5,815 nucleotides of DNA from NCBI GenBank assembly GCA_031259095.1, contig JAIRLW010000453.1, positions 1 to 5,815 of the forward strand. Reading direction: 5' to 3'. Under the pieces are notes generated by a model that saw only the letters and a list, made by a program, of their open reading frames with translations, was not told where the DNA came from and did no database searches. Position numbers and translations under genes: made by a program. Positions 1 through 5,815 of this stretch are shown here, one piece after another (position 1 is the first letter of the stretch; every line of letters begins with the position of its first letter). The DNA is from Planctomycetaceae bacterium (GTDB lineage: Bacteria; Planctomycetota; Planctomycetia; Pirellulales; Thermoguttaceae).

Positions 1-1
1 A

Positions 2-71
2 AGACAATAAGCCATTGTCTTTAGACAATAAGCCATTGTCTTTAGACAATAAGCCATTGTCTAAAGACAAT
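2..71. repeat. 21-nt tandem repeat, three copies, each a hairpin
   Basis: The unit AGACAATAAGCCATTGTCT plus TT starts at 2, 23 and 44, and a truncated fourth AGACAATA lies at 65-72. Each unit is an inverted repeat: AGACAAT and ATTGTCT pair around the loop AAGCC. In the third copy the stem reaches 10 bp (41-50 with 56-65) because flanking TTT and AAA also pair. The period of 21 keeps any reading frame intact, so both strands can be read as heptapeptide repeats. The array may continue beyond the left edge. Confidence 0.9.
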
Positions 72-185
72 ACGGCAACTTTTCCAAGTTCGGGTTCTGT
101 TTTACCGAAAAGAGATTCGCCATTCCAGAGGTTAGAACAAAAAATGTCGCAATCTATCAGCGGAATTATTATTTTTTTACATTAG
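3..185 (+). CDS. Possible 3' end of an unknown gene running in from the left edge
   Basis: Reading from position 3, one frame stays open for about 60 codons to a TAG at 183-185. It begins with three copies of a heptapeptide (DNKPLSL, the last ending in K), followed by a polar tail containing SVLPKRDSPFQRLEQ and ending in a short hydrophobic IIIFLH. I do not recognise a family, and no domain is visible. No start codon is needed if the gene begins outside the window. Doubts: the opposite strand is also open across 1-181 (reading DNGLLSK repeats), although it has no ATG or GTG start inside the window. The final codons also lie in a 20-nt sequence (147-166) that recurs in non-coding DNA at 511-530. 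The tail may therefore be repeat-derived, or the whole stretch may be intergenic. Confidence 0.28.
   Translation, partial: DNKPLSLDNKPLSLDNKPLSKDNTATFPSSGSVLPKRDSPFQRLEQKMSQSISGIIIFLH
147..166 (+). repeat. 20-nt direct repeat, left copy
   Basis: TCGCAATCTATCAGCGGAAT recurs at 511-530 with one difference (TCGT instead of TCGC). The two copies lie on either side of the block of REP-like palindromes at 185-458. This could reflect an insertion or recombination junction, or simply a dispersed repeat. Confidence 0.7.
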
Positions 186-264
186 CCCTGAAAGGGCGTT
201 AGGATTATAGCCTACTCCAAAGGGGTAGGTTCAATACCAACCCAACCCAACGCCCTGAAAGGGC
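185..264 (+). repeat. Composite REP-like palindromic unit, forward orientation
   Basis: Three short palindromes occur in order. GCCCTGAAAGGGC lies at 185-197, CCTACTCCAAAGGGGTAGG at 211-229 (8-bp stem with one G:T pair), and CGCCCTGAAAGGGC at 251-264. Between the last two are TTCAA and a CCAAC-rich spacer (238-251). The same palindrome series appears in reverse orientation at 370-458. These look like REP/BIME-type extragenic palindromes of the kind often associated with REP-associated tyrosine transposases; no such transposase gene lies in this window. Confidence 0.75.
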
Positions 265-313
265 AACGGAATAGTTGATAGTGGAGAATTGATAGTGGAG
301 AGTTACGCAAGCG
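251..313 (+). repeat. 63-nt inverted repeat, left arm
   Basis: This arm pairs with the reverse complement of 742-804 over its full length without gaps. The first 24 positions (the CGCCCTGAAAGGGC palindrome plus AACGGAATAG) are identical, as are the last 19 or so (GTGGAGAGTTACGCAAGCG). The middle GATAGTGGAGA repeats differ at seven positions by eye. The arms are separated by about 430 nt that contain the second REP unit and the GTCCC hairpin. Confidence 0.8.
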
Positions 314-363
314 GAATTTTTACTATCCACTATATCCACTATCCACTTTCAACTATCAACTAT
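271..363. repeat. GATAGTGGAGA-type short repeats in inverted arrangement
   Basis: The left part carries TTGATAGTGGAGAATTGATAGTGGAGAGTT in 14-nt steps. The right part (322-363) carries the complement, as runs of ACTATCCACTAT and CAACTATCAACTATT. The two parts face each other around GCAAGCGGAATTTTT, so the region 271-363 can fold back on itself. A further cluster of the complementary motif is at 753-785. Confidence 0.75.
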
Positions 364-369
364 TATATC

Positions 370-458
370 GCCCCTTCAGGGCTTGATGTTGTGATGACTT
401 GAACCTACCCCGTTGGGGTAGGCGATTCAGTAAAAAATCTGACCGCCCTTTCAGGGCG
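370..458 (-). repeat. Composite REP-like palindromic unit, reverse orientation
   Basis: The same three palindromes as at 185-264 occur in the opposite orientation. They are GCCCCTTCAGGGC at 370-382, CCTACCCCGTTGGGGTAGG at 404-422 (perfect 8-bp stem, loop GTT), and CGCCCTTTCAGGGCG at 444-458. The conserved context GGGGTAGGTTCAA of the forward unit is recovered when this unit is read on the minus strand. Together the two units form a head-to-head pair around 265-369. Confidence 0.75.
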
Positions 459-484
459 AATACTTTTTTAACCTCAAATAAAAA

Positions 485-530
485 ATTCCACTGATATATT
501 ACAAAAGATTTCGTAATCTATCAGCGGAAT
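485..530. repeat. Imperfect 18-bp inverted repeat (hairpin)
   Basis: ATTCCACTGATATATTAC (485-502) and GTAATCTATCAGCGGAAT (513-530) are complementary at 16 of 18 positions around a 10-nt loop. The right arm contains the 20-nt direct repeat also present at 147-166. No T-tract follows, so it is not a convincing intrinsic terminator. Confidence 0.7.
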
Positions 531-676
531 CTCTAAAAATATCGTTTGCTAAAAGATTTTTAATTATTTTGATTAATTGATCAATTGATTATTGGTCCCA
601 TTTGTCCCTATTGTCCCTAAAGTCCTTTTTTGAGAGACGTTAGGGACTAAAGGGACATTAGGGACAAATGATTTTT
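529..676 (+). repeat. GTCCC/GGGAC hairpin element, left copy
   Basis: The core is a long stem in which 600-625 (three GTCC motifs) pairs with 642-669 (three GGGAC motifs); about 23 of 26 positions match around an 18-nt loop. A perfect 12-bp palindrome AATTGATCAATT (575-586) lies just before it. The element at 4961-5077 has the same order in the same orientation: CTAAAAAT(A)TCGTTT, an AT-rich spacer, ATT(G)GTCCC, the stem-loop, then GGGACRAATGATTTTT. The palindromic core and its conserved flanks suggest a MITE-like or other small dispersed element. Confidence 0.75.
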
Positions 677-741
677 CATAAAACGTTGTGGTGAAAAAAT
701 GAATTTTTAGAGGTTCCCTCAATTTGTTTCCCTCTGAAGAA

Positions 742-804
742 CGCTTGCGTAACTCTCCACTCTCCACTATCAACTCTCCACTATTCCGTTGCCCTTTCAG
801 GGCG
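742..804 (-). repeat. 63-nt inverted repeat, right arm
   Basis: Reverse complement partner of 251-313. It ends with the palindrome GCCCTTTCAGGGCG at 791-804, the last REP-like palindrome before the gene. Between the palindrome and CGCTTGCG (742-749) lies a cluster of CTCCACTATCAACT-type short repeats. Confidence 0.8.
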
Positions 805-1090
805 AATACAATTTTTGCGTGAAAAACAGGAATCATTTTGGGACTCTTTATATCGGAAAGCAAACAGACCAAAAAAATAAAAATACTTAAAAATAAGGAG
901 ATTAAACTACTTTTTTTAAGAAAGTGCAGTTTACTACCTACTGGTTGTTTGTATTGATTTCCCAAACCAACAACAAACTGGTATTGTATTATTGGTGCAT
1001 TTGCGGTATTTTACAATTTAACTCAAATCAGAATGGTCAACATGATGGTAAAAAACGTTGATAACCCTAACCAACCCTAAATTTCAAATG
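805..1090. other. Non-coding leader region upstream of the large gene
   Basis: No credible gene is seen here. The stretch is AT-rich with A-runs (871-883) and T-runs (910-917). A short duplicated AACCCTAACC/AACCCTAAA lies at 1062-1081, just before the gene. A weak promoter-like pair, TTGTAT (984-989) and TATTTT (1007-1012) with a 17-bp spacer, is possible but matches consensus poorly. The promoter of the large gene is therefore not located with confidence. Confidence 0.5.
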
Positions 1091-1097
1091 AAAGGGA
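1091..1097 (+). promoter_or_regulatory. Partial Shine-Dalgarno for the large gene
   Basis: AAAGGGA lies seven bases before the ATG at 1105. It is only a partial match to the anti-Shine-Dalgarno, but it supports this start, as does the signal peptide that begins at once. Confidence 0.45.
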
Positions 1098-1104
1098 AAT
1101 TAAA

Positions 1105-4812
<3,708 letters not shown>

Positions 4813-4854
4813 ACGAAACTTTATTCGACAGGCAACAAAAAGGAATCGCTAAAG

Positions 4855-4950
4855 GAAATTTCTAAAAAACTCGTTTTTTGATCGACCAAATTCGACTGAA
4901 ATCAACGAAAATCGATTTTGGTCAATTTCAGTTGAGGTTTTTAGAAGTTC
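4855..4950. terminator. Nested inverted repeat, likely bidirectional terminator
   Basis: An outer pair CTAAAAAAC (4862-4870) with GTTTTTAG (4937-4944) encloses a stem CGACTGAAAT (4893-4902) with ATTTCAGTTG (4925-4934; nine of ten pairs plus a G:T). At the centre lies the 12-bp palindrome AAAATCGATTTT (4908-4919). GAGGTTTTTAG follows on the plus strand, giving a short T-run. It lies 81 nt after the stop of the large gene and faces the convergent deformylase gene, where a two-way terminator is expected. The T-tract is short, so this is not certain. Confidence 0.45.
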
Positions 4951-4960
4951 CCTAAGGACA

Positions 4961-5077
4961 ATTTCTAAAAATTCGTTTTTAATCACCGAATTATTTGTCC
5001 CAATTGGTCTCTAATGTCCCTTCTGTCCCTAAAATTGGGGCTAAGGGACAATAGAGACCAATGGGACGAATGATTTT
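4961..5077 (+). repeat. GTCCC/GGGAC hairpin element, right copy
   Basis: The stem pairs 4994-5022 with 5043-5070, with about 26 of 28 positions matching if one bulge is allowed. An inner CCCTAAAATTGGGG (5027-5040) fills the loop. Flanks match the left copy at 529-676: CTAAAAATTCGTTTTTAAT before it and GGGACGAATGATTTTT after it. It ends about 20 nt from the deformylase stop codon, so it could also help terminate that transcript. Confidence 0.75.
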
Positions 5078-5095
5078 TAAATCCGCACGTTCCTT

Positions 5096-5677
5096 CTAAC
5101 ATCGAAGTTGTTCGATTTTTTTGAGTTCCTGAATTATTTCCTTATCAGAAGGAATGAACCCGAGACGTTGATCGCTTGTAAATACTGTTTTCAACTCTTC
5201 CAACGCTTCTTTGATTTCCAAAATGGCGACCGGCGACAGCCGATCAACAAATCCAATCCCATTCAAATGGTCGATTTCGTGTTGCACAATTCGCGCCGGA
5301 CGACCAGTCCATTGAAAACGCTGGATGTCGCCGTTTAAGGCAATTGATTCGACGTCAATAATTTCCGGTCGAATCACATCGGCGTGAATTCCCGGAAAAC
5401 TCAGACAACCTTCGTTATCTTTTGCTTTCCCGTTCTTTTTAAGAATCGTCGGATTGATGAAAACATATTCCTCTTCTTTTTTTTCGCGGTCACTGGTCGC
5501 GTTCATGACAAAAAGACTGTACGGCAACCCAACTTGATTGGCGGCTAAACCAACTCCTTCCGTGTCGTACATTAACTGAAACATTTCGGCGATAATGTCG
5601 CGCAACCCTTGATCAATTTTTTGAATTGGTTTACATTTGTATTTCAAAACCGGATGGGGATAACTTAATATTTTCAC
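5096..5677 (-). CDS. def: Peptide deformylase
   Basis: Removes the formyl group from the N-terminal formyl-Met of new proteins, in the cytoplasm at the ribosome exit. All three family motifs are present: GVGLAANQ (41-48), EGCLS (89-93) and HEIDH (133-137). The metal ligands are therefore Cys91, His133 and His137, with Glu134 as the catalytic residue and Gln48 stabilising the intermediate. The 193-residue length is close to the usual size. The start is GTG at 5677, chosen because ILSYPHPVLKYKCKPI is the standard family N-terminus; the upstream ATG at about 5693 hits a stop after three codons. No clear Shine-Dalgarno precedes the GTG. The C-terminal tail after residue 150 is charged and helical, slightly longer than minimal members. 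The gene is convergent with the large gene and has no fmt or other translation gene beside it in the window. Confidence 0.96.
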   Translation of the reverse strand: MKILSYPHPVLKYKCKPIQKIDQGLRDIIAEMFQLMYDTEGVGLAANQVGLPYSLFVMNATSDREKKEEEYVFINPTILKKNGKAKDNEGCLSFPGIHADVIRPEIIDVESIALNGDIQRFQWTGRPARIVQHEIDHLNGIGFVDRLSPVAILEIKEALEELKTVFTSDQRLGFIPSDKEIIQELKKIEQLRC

Positions 5678-5722
5678 CGTCTTAACTTAACATTGTAACT
5701 GTTAATATAAATTTTAACTCTG

Positions 5723-5735
5723 TCCGACTATCGGA
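5723..5735. repeat. Small palindrome in the def leader
   Basis: TCCGA-CTA-TCGGA forms a 5-bp stem just downstream of the candidate promoter. It could be an operator half-site pair or a small mRNA hairpin. It is short enough to be chance. Confidence 0.35.
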
Positions 5736-5750
5736 TACCTCGAAAAATTC

Positions 5751-5778
5751 AATATAGCAGAAAAATCAATGTTTCCAA
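5751..5778 (-). promoter_or_regulatory. Candidate sigma-70 promoter for def
   Basis: On the minus strand, TTGGAA (5778-5773) and TATATT (5756-5751) are 16 bp apart, and TGC directly before the -10 gives an extended -10 (TGCTATATT). Transcription would start near 5745, leaving a leader of about 70 nt. Confidence 0.5.
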
Positions 5779-5815
5779 GTAATCCGATCATTTTTGCGGA
5801 AAATTTCTTAACGTT

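Noticed and set aside
1..71. CRISPR array
   Set aside because: The 21-nt units are contiguous with only two bases between palindromes. There are no unique spacers of regular length and no cas genes.
894..900. Strong Shine-Dalgarno-like TAAGGAG
   Set aside because: No ATG, GTG or TTG lies at a suitable distance downstream on the plus strand, and no open frame follows.
573..965. Minus-strand open frame of 130 codons with a hydrophobic stretch
   Set aside because: It starts at TTG with no ribosome binding site. Most of its codons fall in the repeat families described here: its C-terminal part is the GTCCC hairpin, and its middle is the TCTCCAC cluster and REP palindrome. It is best explained as chance reading of repeats.
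984..1012. Promoter-like TTGTAT / TATTTT pair before the large gene
   Set aside because: Only four of six bases match in each box, in an AT-rich region where such pairs are expected by chance. Mentioned as a possibility only.

Overview
The window is moderately AT-rich DNA with two well-supported protein genes facing each other, plus a long repeat-rich intergenic region. The main gene points to the Planctomycetota, probably a Pirellulales-type bacterium. It encodes a secreted protein with a TolB-like propeller, a hydrazine synthase alpha-type middle domain, several CxxCH haem sites and lectin-like modules, an architecture typical of that phylum. This placement rests on protein style only; there is no rRNA or other phylogenetic marker.

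Layout. Positions 1-185 may hold the 3' end of a gene entering from the left edge. It begins with three copies of a 21-nt palindromic unit, and its coding status is uncertain. Positions 186-1104 contain no credible gene. They hold nested repeats: REP-like palindromes in two oppositely oriented composite units, GTGGAGA-type short repeats, a 63-nt inverted repeat pair about 430 nt apart, and a long hairpin built of GTCCC/GGGAC motifs. Positions 1105-4812 (+) encode a 1235-residue exported three-haem protein. Positions 4813-5095 form a convergent intergenic region with a terminator-like hairpin and a second copy of the GTCCC hairpin element. Positions 5096-5677 (-) encode peptide deformylase, with a plausible promoter at 5751-5778.

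The two genes have no evident functional link. Deformylase is a housekeeping enzyme of N-terminal protein maturation. The large protein acts outside the cytoplasm and probably combines redox chemistry with binding to a surface or glycan. No HZS beta/gamma subunit, hydroxylamine oxidoreductase or other anammox gene is visible, so the hydrazine synthase resemblance should be read as shared fold and family, not shared reaction.

The most notable points are the architecture of the large protein, an uninterrupted (AAT)14 microsatellite giving 17 consecutive Asn inside its coding sequence, and the same GTCCC hairpin element lying in the same orientation on both sides of that gene.
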